DNA of 36,302 bases from Podochytrium sp. JEL0797 (taxonomy: Eukaryota > Chytridiomycota > Chytridiomycetes > Chytridiales > Chytriomycetaceae), in contig JADGJG010000151.1 in the NCBI GenBank assembly GCA_027596195.1, positions 1-36,302 of the forward strand, read 5' to 3'. The translations under genes were made by a program, and so were the position numbers. Positions 11,723 to 19,928 of this stretch are shown here, piece after piece; positions within the stretch are counted from its first letter, which is position 1; every line of letters begins with the position of its first letter. Under the pieces are notes generated by a model. It had not been told where the DNA came from. It saw only the letters and a program-made list of their open reading frames with translations, and ran no database searches.

Positions 11723-11823
11723 TACACCCCCCTTCAATATTAATTCTATTCCTTTGGGATATTATACCGGGCTGTATTTTATATTCTTTTCCATTTTCTT
11801 CTTATATTTCACAGAAACCTGCA

Positions 11824-12813
11824 TCAATACAAAACAATCGCCACAAACACAAGCGCCGAAATGAGCAAAAAGATGCGCGAAATAAACGCCTGCTGTGCAA
11901 CAACTTGAGCCATCCGCGCATCCGCATTCCGACCAGCCCCCACCCCGGCCCCCGCCGGCCTCCCCGCATTCGCCCCCGCAACCCCAGGAGCCGCCCCATT
12001 CCCCGTCATATACTGCATCCCCATCCCCAACAACGGAAACAACAACCCCAACGGCCCAAATCCAGCCGAAAAATGCACATTCGCACCCCCAACATTGAAC
12101 TGCGCCCCAGGCAATCCCCCAAAAAACGGATTGAACCCACCAAACCCAGGCCTCGGCACGGCCTCGGGTCTCTGTCCTGCCGGTCTCTCCTCCTGCACCG
12201 TGTTGCGCGGATCCTCCGTTTTGCCTTTGCAATAGATTGGAATCAGTTTGTCCTTTTCGATGCCGGCTTTACAGACGGGACATGTGTTTCCGTTTCGGGA
12301 GTTGGAGTGCATCCAGCGGCTTAGACAGTTCCAGCAGTAGAGGTGGCCGCAGAGGGTGACGATAGGGGAGCTGGCGGTGTCGAGGCAGATCTGGGGGGGT
12401 TTGATCGTCAGTCTGAAGCGGATCGGGGGCATTGTAGATAACCAAAGTCTGCTCCTTACATTACATTCGAACATTCCGCCTTCCTCCTCTCCTTCTTCGG
12501 CAGGAGGCTTTTTGTCATTGGCTGGCTTCGTTTGACCTGCAGCGGGGATCTTCTCATCGGAAGGTTTCGGGATCGAGCTCGAGGAGCCCGAGGAGGTTGT
12601 GGTGTGATCGGAGGACGCAGGAGAAGGGTGGGAGGCAGAAGGAGCTGCTGTTGACGGCGATGATTTTGGCAACGAGCGGTGGCGAAGGTTCACTCGCTCT
12701 GTGACGTGCGCTGAAGAATAGGGCGTGGGGACGTGCGGAGGGAAGAGTGGCACGTCTTCATCAGTTGGAGTCTCTTCGGCAATGTTGGAGGGTGTGACGG
12801 GAGGGGAACTCAT
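11824..12813 (-). CDS. Tail-anchored RING-type E3 ubiquitin ligase, RNF5/RMA1-like
   Basis: Two exons, 12813-12460 and 12390-11824, separated by a 69-nt intron (GTAAGG..CCCCAG), give 306 residues. Residues 1-112 are disordered, Ser/Pro-rich, then acidic. A C3HC4 RING spans C117-C158: FECN, then ICLDTASSPIVTLCGHLYCW and CPVCKAG. After it comes IEKDKLIPIY and a Gly/Phe/Ala-rich region, and the protein ends in a hydrophobic segment (ISRIFLLISALVFVAIVLY) that fits a C-terminal membrane anchor. RNF5/RNF185/RMA1 ligases of the ER membrane share RING plus C-terminal anchor and act in ER-associated degradation. The acidic N-terminal extension is longer than in animal RNF5. The intron falls between the first two zinc ligands, so retention would insert 23 residues and destroy the finger. 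Confidence 0.88.
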   Translation of the reverse strand: MSSPPVTPSNIAEETPTDEDVPLFPPHVPTPYSSAHVTERVNLRHRSLPKSSPSTAAPSASHPSPASSDHTTTSSGSSSSIPKPSDEKIPAAGQTKPANDKKPPAEEGEEEGGMFECNVRSRLWLSTMPPIRFRLTIKPPQICLDTASSPIVTLCGHLYCWNCLSRWMHSNSRNGNTCPVCKAGIEKDKLIPIYCKGKTEDPRNTVQEERPAGQRPEAVPRPGFGGFNPFFGGLPGAQFNVGGANVHFSAGFGPLGLLFPLLGMGMQYMTGNGAAPGVAGANAGRPAGAGVGAGRNADARMAQVVAQQAFISRIFLLISALVFVAIVLY

Positions 12814-12961
12814 TGCGAGGTGACTGTGACTGGAGATGATGAATTTGGAGAAATTGGGGGCCGAACGCCACGATGCACTTCGATTGCGTTCGACAGAATT
12901 CCACCACTCTTTCCTTTACCTTAAAAGTAAATCATGTTCTCCACTCTCACATATCATCCAT

Positions 12962-14449
12962 TTAATCTAATAACGACTTGGTCTTTCTGCGCTTTCTCTC
13001 ATGAACCACCCGCCGAATCAGCAACCCCAAAGTCACCATCAAATGCGTCGCAAACACAACCACACCCTTCACCTCAACCGCAGACGTGAAACACCTGATT
13101 AAACTAAACACCAGTACTGAATCAACTGATTCGCGATTCTTGATTGATTCGTTCCCTCGAACCAGTGCCGCGACGAGCACGGGGATGACCAGCCATTGAA
13201 GTATTTCAAGCAGAGTATCACCAATGATGGTTCGACTGGAGAGAGAAAGTGCGAAAATGGCAGCGATGGCGGCGGTTTGGAACGCGTCTCTACGGTGAAG
13301 CGATGCAATCAGGAAGACTTGCGCAAGGACCATCCAGAGGACTGGTAAAAGATTCAAATTGTTATATTACGCGAAAATAGGACGGATGACGGGTAAACTC
13401 ACGCTCTCCATAAGTTGTCAATGGATTTCCGCGGCGAGAATTGTATGCCAATTGCACCATCGAAATTGCGGCCTTCAACACCTCATTCTCGAACGCAATA
13501 GGTGCGGATTCTTTCGAAAAGACCGTCTTGAAAACGTGAGATGCTTGGGTTGCACCGTAACCGAGCACCACTCCGACCCCCGAGACTTTTGAAAGAAACA
13601 ATCGCGTGCAACGAAAATCAGACACGACTCGACCACTCAGGAGGGATACGGAGCATTCCGAGTCAACAAGAGGAGTGAGGAATACGGCTTGAATGAAACC
13701 TCTTGGGCCTCGAAATATGGTGTTTGGGGAGGAAGAATTCCGAGCATCGGTGGGGATGGGAGGCAAGATGTGATCAGGTTGTTGTTCCATTGAGACTAAT
13801 GCAGGTGCTTGAACAGAAGCTGGGTTGTCTGTATCGTCAAATCGCTCATCGCTTTCTCCAAGTGGGTCGAGATTTCGTTCGGAATCGAAGACCGCGACCT
13901 TTCGCTCAATATATTCAACAATCGCGTCGGCTTCGTCGTCGCCCTTGTATTCCTCCGCAAACTTTCCATTGTGGTAAAGAAATACTTGTGGATAAGAATG
14001 CGTGTTCACGGCCAGGTTTTCGCACCAATCTGCGAAATTGGTCAATTCGGGCACGCGCCATTCGAAGATTGAATTTGCACCTTCCATTTCCCTGCAGTCG
14101 ATCTTTCGCATATCAAACACATTCGGATCGTATTGTCGCTCCGATACTGCGCGCTGAACTTCCAGCCATGTGGGGCTCAGCCGGCGCGAAAAGCGCTCAT
14201 ATCGATCCCCGAAAAAAATGAGCCAGGTGCTGTTGACGGAGCCCGTGACAAGCTCCTCAAATTCAAATGATCTGAGATGGTTGATGAAGCGATCTGAATT
14301 GGAAGGCCATTGCGCATATTGTTCGTTCCGGTTTTCCTGATCGAGTTCAACGGTGTCAGTCCAAGAGTCACCACACTTTCCTGTCTCCTTACCCCTTTGC
14401 CATGTGCCCAGCTGAGTGCGGCGAGAAACAGAAGAAGCAGAAGCGACAT
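12962..14449 (-). CDS. Secretory-pathway thioredoxin-fold membrane protein lacking the CxxC site
   Basis: Exons 14449-14393, 14336-13403 and 13341-12962 join in phase to 456 residues. Exon 1 is exactly a signal peptide (MSLLLLLFLAALSWAHGKG). Residues about 40-150 look like a thioredoxin domain: TWLIFFGDRYERFSRRLSPT in place of the usual WCGHC region, VFDMRKIDCREMEG for strand 3, and SYPQVFLYHNGKFAEEYKGD with the cis-Pro. There is no CxxC motif, so oxidoreductase activity is unlikely; a chaperone or substrate-binding role resembling redox-inactive PDI relatives is possible. The C-terminal third has several hydrophobic segments (for example WMVLAQVFLIASL, EILQWLVIPVLVAALV, GVVVFATHLMVTLGLLI) and ends in a basic tail. 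I do not recognise the exact family. Confidence 0.75.
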
Positions 14450-14832
14450 TTCTGTTTGCTGACAAATTTTGGGTATTTACTGCCGGAAAAATTTTTTAAT
14501 AAAAAATCGCCCGTCTTCCCGCTGCAAACAAATCCAGGCAAAGGAGAGATTCCTGTAAAACCAAGAGATCAATTTCATCATTGGAGCGCGCCACGACGGA
14601 GCCCAGTGACGGAGCGTGCAACGCGCAGTCGATAGAAAAAGAACACAAGTCGCGTGAATCATCGTCAAACAAGATTATCTTGTCTCTCCTATTCCTCCTT
14701 CTTACTGTTACGCTTAGAAAGGGATGTGTGTTGTGAAGCGATGCCGCATGTCGCGTCACGGTTGGTCACTGGCGCGGGGAACGAAATCTCCATGCCCGCC
14801 CGACGAAAAAAAAATCATTACAAAATCAATTG
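14450..14832. promoter_or_regulatory. Divergent promoter region between the thioredoxin-fold gene and the small-protein cluster
   Basis: 383 bp separate two divergent start codons. I see no other gene and no certain motif; both promoters must lie here. Confidence 0.5.
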
Positions 14833-15285
14833 ATGAATTCGCCAATCACTGCCGCTGCCACGCCCTGCATTTCCTCAAGCGTGCCGATGCCGCCAGGCTT
14901 CCGGCGAGGACCTTCTCCGTCGCTCGATGCCGGTCTGTGCCGCCGCGCGAGCCGGTCGCCGCTGGGACAGTCGCTCAACCACTCGCTGGGACACTCGCTC
15001 GGGCAATCCCTCGGCCACTCGCTAGGCCACTCCCTGGGACACTCACTGGACACCCCCCTAGGCAGCTCCATGGACTCGCCCCTAGGCCGCGCCGACATTG
15101 ATCTGGGCGCCCTTCAGCAATCCGTGCTGATCTCCGCCACGCCCGTCTGCCGCCGGGAGCGCGCCATGCCACGGCAAACAACAAAGGGCGCACGCCAGCG
15201 TCTGCCATGTCTTATAAACGCCGATCGCCCTAGTCTGGCTGCCCTGATGTTGAGTCAGGAAGACCGGGAGAACATGGTCCTCTGA
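14833..15285 (+). CDS. Small Ser/Pro/Arg-rich protein, cluster member 1, with LGHS tetrapeptide repeats
   Basis: 150 residues, single exon, no recognised domain. The N-terminus has PGFRRGPSPSLDAG and RRASRSP. Residues 44-87 are eleven imperfect 4-residue repeats (LGQS LNHS LGHS LGQS LGHS ... LGRA), encoded by a degenerate 12-bp unit (14962-15093). The C-terminus carries RQRLPCLINADRP (121-133) followed by SLAALMLSQ, the best-conserved element shared with members 2, 3 and 4. The RRAS and RSP contexts look like kinase sites, suggesting phospho-regulation (inference). Start: first ATG in frame after AATTG; a poly(A) signal follows the stop. It opens a run of seven small same-strand genes. Confidence 0.6.
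   Translation: MNSPITAAATPCISSSVPMPPGFRRGPSPSLDAGLCRRASRSPLGQSLNHSLGHSLGQSLGHSLGHSLGHSLDTPLGSSMDSPLGRADIDLGALQQSVLISATPVCRRERAMPRQTTKGARQRLPCLINADRPSLAALMLSQEDRENMVL
14962..15093 (+). repeat. 12-bp degenerate tandem repeat, about 11 copies (coding LGHS)
   Basis: Units such as CTGGGACACTCG, CTCGGGCAATCC and CTAGGCCACTCC repeat in frame. Copies differ mainly at third codon positions, which suggests the peptide repeat is under selection. Confidence 0.85.
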
Positions 15286-16009
15286 TTCTACTATCATTAT
15301 ATTACACATGCATTTAATTCGATAATCTCTGCTCTGCACGCTTTAATAAATAATAATATTCATATCTATTTGTGTCTTTGTTTCGTTGACTGTGAGAGAG
15401 GAAAAAGTATGTCACGTGTTGGGGCGGGCTCCCTTGGCCGTTTCTTCATCTCCATTCTCCAAAAGACTGCCGCCACATCCCTTCCCCACTGCCACCTCAA
15501 GAACCAATACGGGAAAGAGGCAGTCAAACCAAGCTTGGATCCAATAGCCAAACTGCATAGGAAAATCATAAAAAGGCTGGGCGCGAGTGAAGGGCAGTTT
15601 GCGTAGGATGTGCCATCGTGTTTCTCACATAGCCTCTATTCCTCTGTGCACTCATTTTCAAGTTCTTTTGGGTGTCAGAGCCCAGCCAGGGCCTGGCCAC
15701 TACAAGTCAATTTTTTTTTTAACTAAGCAAGCACGGGATTTGAGAGAGGTCACCCTCGAAGTCGAGGTTGTCTTTGGGCTTCGTTCGATTTGCGCCCAAA
15801 CGGAGGGAAAGAGAAAAAACGCTATCTCCGCGCACGTGCGAAATCACATGACGGCGGGGCTATTCATTAGTTTTCTATCTTGAAAAAGAACAGCACCTCG
15901 GGGAGTTCAGCCGCGTACCAAGTAGAGAGAAATTCGCAATACTCCTCTGTTTCCATTTCCCCACAAATAAGTAACAACACGGTGAAAAAAAAGAGTGCAT
16001 AGAAAAAAA
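15286..16009. other. Intergenic region between cluster members 1 and 2
   Basis: Contains the poly(A) signal of member 1 and the promoter of member 2. Short open frames at 15409-15606 and 15587-15883 have no family resemblance and lack the cluster motif; I do not call them. Confidence 0.5.
15345..15350 (+). terminator. Poly(A) signal of cluster member 1
   Basis: TTTAATAAATAATAA context, 60 nt after the stop codon. Confidence 0.65.
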
Positions 16010-16369
16010 ATGCTCGACGCCGCAGCTGTCCATCCCATCGACCGAATCTTCAAACGGCCTCATCACGCTCCTTCCTTTCGACCCCATCCGCCTGTGCCCT
16101 TATATATTCGACTGCGGCCGAAGCCGTTGACGCCCGATTCTGTCACGCCGCACCCTGCTCCCGCTGCTCCTGCAGCAGCAGAAACAGCAGCAGTCCCTGT
16201 TCTCGACCCACCCAAGACAACATCGATAACGAACACTCTCAATGCTGGCTCGAAGATGGCACCAATGGGCCGGAGGTCGAGAATGAATGCACTGAATCAT
16301 TTGGACAAGCCCAAGTTTGCTGACCTCGTGATGAGGGGTCCCGAAGATGGAGATAACGATACAATGTGA
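16010..16369 (+). CDS. Small Pro/Arg-rich protein, cluster member 2
   Basis: 119 residues, single exon. The N-terminus has IDRIFKRPHHAPSFRP, resembling PRIFRSPRVPSFDM in member 5. The middle is Pro/Ala-rich. The C-terminus has RSRMNALNHLDKP (89-101) followed by KFADLVM, the clearest version of the shared motif. No signal peptide or membrane segment; pI looks basic. Start: ATG after a run of eight A. ATTAAA at 16453-16458 is a possible poly(A) signal. Function unknown; the conserved C-terminal box in a fast-changing background suggests a short docking motif. Confidence 0.6.
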   Translation: MLDAAAVHPIDRIFKRPHHAPSFRPHPPVPLYIRLRPKPLTPDSVTPHPAPAAPAAAETAAVPVLDPPKTTSITNTLNAGSKMAPMGRRSRMNALNHLDKPKFADLVMRGPEDGDNDTM

Positions 16370-17079
16370 CAATACTTCAACTGGACCCCCTGATGCCCCT
16401 TCCTCATATCCTTTTGGCCCTCAATTGTACACACTTTCTTCCAATCCTGAAAATTAAAATACCTGTATATTCTGAAATCGGATGCTTTTCGCGTCTTTCA
16501 CTCTTTTTGTTCTCGCAATGGCTGCAAAGGCCAAGATTCATCATTTTTGTTCGAAAAAAAACAAGAACTTGGAATCCCGTGTTTGCGGCTCCCAATTGGG
16601 GAGCATGGATTTCCTTGCGCGTGGTATTTGAGAGGGAGGGGATGCAAATGGCTTCACGCGAGTGCCAAGCGCGGGGGTGTTTTAGATTCCATGCCAAGGT
16701 TTTTGCCAGTCACAGCCTCGTCTCGTCGTTCAACTTTTCCTTTTTTCTTGCATTCTGTGATGCCAAAAATGGCAAAAAAAAAACGCGTGTCCTACATTGA
16801 TGGTTGCATCAATTTTGCAGTGATAGGGTGCCATGCATGCGAGACTCGTGCGTGCCCTTTTGAATTTTTTTGCTGCGTGCCCAATGTGCAACAAAACGCA
16901 TGCCCATCTGCCAAGATTAATTGCGTGCCCCAAAGCGCATGCCTCGCATAAAAATGTTGTTAAAATTTGTTTGTGCATGCATGCGGGCGGCGTGCCCTTT
17001 CGAAAAAAATGCGTGATCGCGTGATGGTGCGTGCAAGAAAAACGTGCGTGCCAGATCACGAAAATTTGATTTCAAACGC
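16370..17079. other. Intergenic region with a GCATGC / GCGTGCC-rich array
   Basis: No supported gene. From about 16831 to 17083 the sequence is studded with GCATGC palindromes (16834, 16898, 16937, 16975, 17078) and GCGTGCC words (16850, 16875, 16923, 16990, 17045), all just upstream of member 3. CGTGCCCTTT followed by GAA occurs twice (16851 and 16991). Confidence 0.6.
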
Positions 17080-17083
17080 ATGC
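16831..17083. repeat. Degenerate GCATGC/GCGTGCC motif array
   Basis: At least ten copies of two closely related words within about 250 bp, irregularly spaced in AT-rich sequence. The array is in the promoter position of cluster member 3 and could be a transcription-factor array or a decayed satellite. Confidence 0.65.
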
Positions 17084-17304
17084 GTGATTTCAGGAAACCT
17101 CGGTCCTTCAGCTTCCACGGCACTGGCAGTGCCAGAATCTGTATGCCAGAAGCATTCGGTAAACCGCCAATGTCAAGCTCTGTCTCGAATTCGGCTCAGC
17201 CTCAAGCCACGGCACCCGTGTCAAGACCACGTTCCATGAATCGAACGAGAATGTTCTCTTTGCATGAAACTGATAGACCGTGTTTTGCATCTCTTGGCCT
17301 TTAA
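17080..17304 (+). CDS. Small Arg/Ser-rich protein, cluster member 3
   Basis: 74 residues from the ATG at 17080. The N-terminus RDFRKPRSFSFHG parallels RIFRSPRVPSF of member 5 and RIFKRPHHAPSF of member 2. The protein ends with RTRMFSLHETDRP (55-67) and CFASLGL, so the shared box is at the extreme C-terminus. An AG just before GAAACC at about 17094 could instead be a splice acceptor, so the 5' end is uncertain. AATAAA follows at 17345. Function unknown. Confidence 0.55.
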   Translation: MRDFRKPRSFSFHGTGSARICMPEAFGKPPMSSSVSNSAQPQATAPVSRPRSMNRTRMFSLHETDRPCFASLGL

Positions 17305-17344
17305 GAACGTCTTTGATCCTTTTCGTTAGTTATTCCTAATTTTT

Positions 17345-17350
17345 AATAAA
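17345..17350 (+). terminator. Poly(A) signal of cluster member 3
   Basis: TTTTTAATAAA, 41 nt after the stop codon; the TTTAATAAA-type context recurs at members 1 and 7. Confidence 0.65.
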
Positions 17351-17533
17351 CGCATTCGAATTCTTTACCATGTTTTCGAATCATCAGTGCCACGTGCACA
17401 TGTAACATGGCTATGAAAACATTTCGTCCTGCTTGGGCTTCCAAGCACCTTTCGTGGCGCGCAAAACCCTGATTTCCCCTTTCGGGAGATTGAAATTCAA
17501 AAACATTTCGCAAAAACCTCATACCAAATCGAC

Positions 17534-17758
17534 ATGCTGAGCACCTCATCCACCACATCCACTCCCAACCCAACCGAACGCCCCACCACGGGCACCGGCG
17601 GCGTCCCAATGACTTCCCGAGTGCCCAGTCGACCCCGCCTCAACGCCCTCGGCGCCCTTGATCGCCCCACCGCTTCATCCATGGTCGGAAGTGTGGCGGA
17701 TATCACTGCACGGTCGAATTCGCCGGCAGAGTCACCCGTCATGACAAGGTCCCCTTAA
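17534..17758 (+). CDS. Small Ser/Thr/Pro-rich protein, cluster member 4
   Basis: 74 residues, single exon. A Ser/Thr-rich start is followed by RPRLNALGALDRP (33-45), which fits the shared pattern exactly, then TASSMVGSVADIT and SNSPAESPVMTRSP. The AESPV block recurs in member 5 (FFSAESPVDQE). Minimal SP/TP sites suggest phosphorylation by CDK or MAP kinases (inference). An upstream coding exon cannot be excluded. AATAAA follows at 17852. Confidence 0.55.
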   Translation: MLSTSSTTSTPNPTERPTTGTGGVPMTSRVPSRPRLNALGALDRPTASSMVGSVADITARSNSPAESPVMTRSP

Positions 17759-17851
17759 TTTGGACTGAGTTTGGGGGGCGATTCAGCCACCGAACGAACG
17801 GGACACGCCCTTCAATAACCTTTTGATAGAACTTTAATTCGTAGTGGTATT

Positions 17852-17857
17852 AATAAA
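17852..17857 (+). terminator. Poly(A) signal of cluster member 4
   Basis: GTATTAATAAAAG context, 94 nt after the stop codon. Confidence 0.6.
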
Positions 17858-18180
17858 AGACTGCATATCTTTCTTAGTGAACGGAGCAAGAATTTGGCAG
17901 TAAAGGATTCTTGGCCTGACCCATTCTTGGCCTCCTCCTTCATTGCATTCCCTCAAATATTGACTGAAATATGTTTGATCGTGTGGTAGAGAGTCTCCCA
18001 AACACGGCCAGGATCAGCAGCAATGCCACCTCATGGGTCAAAACCCAGGCCGCGAACAGATTTCGGCCTCGGCCACGCAGAAAAAAATCAAAACACGTGC
18101 TGCCCACCCCCAGCAATGCGAATTCTTTGAATCCACAATCGCCAAAAAAAAAGGGAATCCAACACCAAAAATACGTTGCC

Positions 18181-18507
18181 ATGTCCATGTCCTCTTCCCT
18201 CGCACCACTTCCACGCATCTTTCGATCACCACGCGTGCCCAGTTTTGACATGACGTCTGATCGTCGACCATCCCGGACCACCACCACCACCGCCGCAGGC
18301 ATGCCGCCACTCAAACTCGACAGTGCCACATTCTTCAGTGCAGAGTCACCTGTGGATCAAGAATCGAGCTCGTCGAGAATGTCTTTGAAGGCCGGGTCGT
18401 CGCCACCGACAACACGCGTGGATTTCATTCCATTCGATCCGATAGTTTCACCGCGGGAACGACGGTCTCGAACAGTTGCAACCGTCATGCAGTTGAATCA
18501 GTTCTGA
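18181..18507 (+). CDS. Small Ser/Pro/Arg-rich protein, cluster member 5
   Basis: 108 residues from the ATG at 18181; the frame stays open up to an ATG at 17971 (178 residues), but the extra part is Lys/Pro-rich and unlike its neighbours. It has PRIFRSPRVPSFDM near the start (compare members 2, 3 and 7), a poly-Thr run, FFSAESPVDQE (compare member 4) and SSRMSLKAGSSP, a degenerate form of the C-terminal box closest to member 6. It ends 8 nt before a 52-nt G tract. Function unknown. Confidence 0.5.
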   Translation: MSMSSSLAPLPRIFRSPRVPSFDMTSDRRPSRTTTTTAAGMPPLKLDSATFFSAESPVDQESSSSRMSLKAGSSPPTTRVDFIPFDPIVSPRERRSRTVATVMQLNQF

Positions 18508-18513
18508 TCGCGG

Positions 18514-18568
<55 letters not shown>

Positions 18569-18648
18569 ACGCGGGTGTCTAACTGTGGAAACCGTCTTGC
18601 CGTTTACACAGTTCTTTTCGCCCCCCCCCCCCCCCCCCCCTCCCCCCC
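18473..18648. repeat. Duplicated end of member 5 flanked by a 52-nt G tract and a 20+7-nt C tract
   Basis: Copy 1 (18473-18510) and copy 2 (18582-18620) share ACCGTC, TGC, GTT and CAGTTCT in order. Copy 1 is followed by 52 G (18516-18567), copy 2 by 20 C, T and 7 C (18621-18648). The G and C tracts face each other as an inverted pair about 53 nt apart and could fold into a very GC-rich hairpin. Confidence 0.85.
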
Positions 18649-19073
18649 AACGCAAAACGATCTCATTTTTGAGGAATGGAAGCTGCAATAAAGGCGAATC
18701 GTATTTTTAATCCTGCGCGCAGAGTGATAAAGGCAAGCCATTTATTCCCGCGAATCGCGGGCTGTATCAAGAGCGAAAAGGAGACGATTGTCATGCCATA
18801 TCAGTGGCTCAGGATCCTGCACTGGAATTTAGTGGATCTGGGCCCGACGCGTGCTGAAGGCGAATTTTTTCGCCATAAGGGAATGCGTTGCTTGCGATGA
18901 AAATGAATTTAGGCCAATAGTTAAATGATAAATGCGAAAGGTGGGGGAGGGGGTGTTGATAAAGAATCGTAAGTGACAGGCGCGCGCGTGATTTTTCGGA
19001 CCCACAAAATCACAAGCCCCAAATCATGTACTTTTTCTTCCATTTGATTGACATTTGATCCAAAATAAGGGGG
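18508..19073. other. Intergenic region between members 5 and 6
   Basis: Holds the G/C tracts. A 74-codon open frame at 18676-18900 includes RIFNPARRVIKAS, faintly like the RIF[KR]xP element of members 2 and 5, but it lacks the C-terminal box; I do not call it. AATAAA at 18687 may serve member 5. Confidence 0.5.
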
Positions 19074-19385
19074 ATGTCGGGAAGATCGTTTTTAAGGGGC
19101 ACACTAAAGAGAAGGCATGCCCTTTTTTCCCGGCACGGGTCAAAAAAAGATAACAGCAAAAAGCACATGACAACGACGCCACTGGCTCAGTCCTTCCTCC
19201 AACGCAGCCCAAGCGGTAGGAGTACCAGGAGGACGGATCCCACCACATCATCAGCTCCGTCCATCGCCCCCTCCACTGCGTCGTCCACGATGCGATCCCG
19301 CATGAGCCTGCGTGTTCGGGATCTGCCCTGGAGAATTTTTGGTTGGGCGCCAATCTCCCCCCCTTTTCCCGACGCACGCGCCTGA
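19074..19385 (+). CDS. Small Arg/Ser-rich protein, cluster member 6
   Basis: 103 residues. N-terminus MSGRSFLRGTLKRR; Ser/Thr/Pro-rich middle; then RSRMSLRVRDLP (74-85), the shared box with one residue fewer between Met and Leu, followed by WRIFGWAP. The frame stops only 30 nt before member 7, and TTGACAG directly before the member 7 ATG looks like a splice acceptor, so 6 and 7 may be exons of one gene. No domain recognised. Confidence 0.45.
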   Translation: MSGRSFLRGTLKRRHALFSRHGSKKDNSKKHMTTTPLAQSFLQRSPSGRSTRRTDPTTSSAPSIAPSTASSTMRSRMSLRVRDLPWRIFGWAPISPPFPDARA

Positions 19386-19415
19386 TATCTTTCTGACATC
19401 TCAAAATTGACAGGC

Positions 19416-19928
19416 ATGTCTTTCTTGAAGAACCTTCTCAACCGCACCCCAAGCTCCAAGAGCATCAAAGCGAAAGCATCCGCACCCACTCCAGCAGCAG
19501 CCGCTGCCGCTTCACCCAGCAGCCCGACGGTCACTACATCCTCCCCCGCCCAAGAACCTATCGAATCTCCCTCCCCGGTCCTCACCGTCACGACTCCAAG
19601 CCTCTTCTCCCAAGAAACCACGGTCACTATCGAATTCTTGCCCATCCCCATGCTGCCGGAAGGTTGCAAGTCCAAAAAGACATCGACAGCATCCATGGGC
19701 ACAACCAAGAGACTGAATCGCCCAAGCGCTGAGTTTGGCCCTACAGCAGCTGCCGCTTTGGATCATGCACAGCAAGCGTCGTGTGTCCAGATTCCCGAGG
19801 CCCCGCGCCGCAGTTTCACCGTGGACCCGCGCGTGTCGTCGCCCGAGATGGCGAGGCGGGCGAGTTCCGTGAGGAGCGGGCGGTCGTCGGGAAGGGGCTC
19901 CCTGTCTGTGTCGAGGCTCGTGTTGTGA
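19416..19928 (+). CDS. Ser/Pro/Ala-rich protein, cluster member 7
   Basis: 170 residues, no recognised domain. Starts MSFLKNLLNRTPSSKS, then a long Ala/Pro/Ser/Thr stretch. TKRLNRPSAEF may be a shortened version of the shared box. Near the C-terminus RRSFTVDPRVSSPEMARRAS resembles PRVPSFDMTSDRRPS of member 5; RRAS and the many RxxS sites suggest phosphorylation (inference). It may be the second exon of member 6. AATAAA at 20092 ends the cluster. Confidence 0.5.
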   Translation: MSFLKNLLNRTPSSKSIKAKASAPTPAAAAAASPSSPTVTTSSPAQEPIESPSPVLTVTTPSLFSQETTVTIEFLPIPMLPEGCKSKKTSTASMGTTKRLNRPSAEFGPTAAAALDHAQQASCVQIPEAPRRSFTVDPRVSSPEMARRASSVRSGRSSGRGSLSVSRLVL

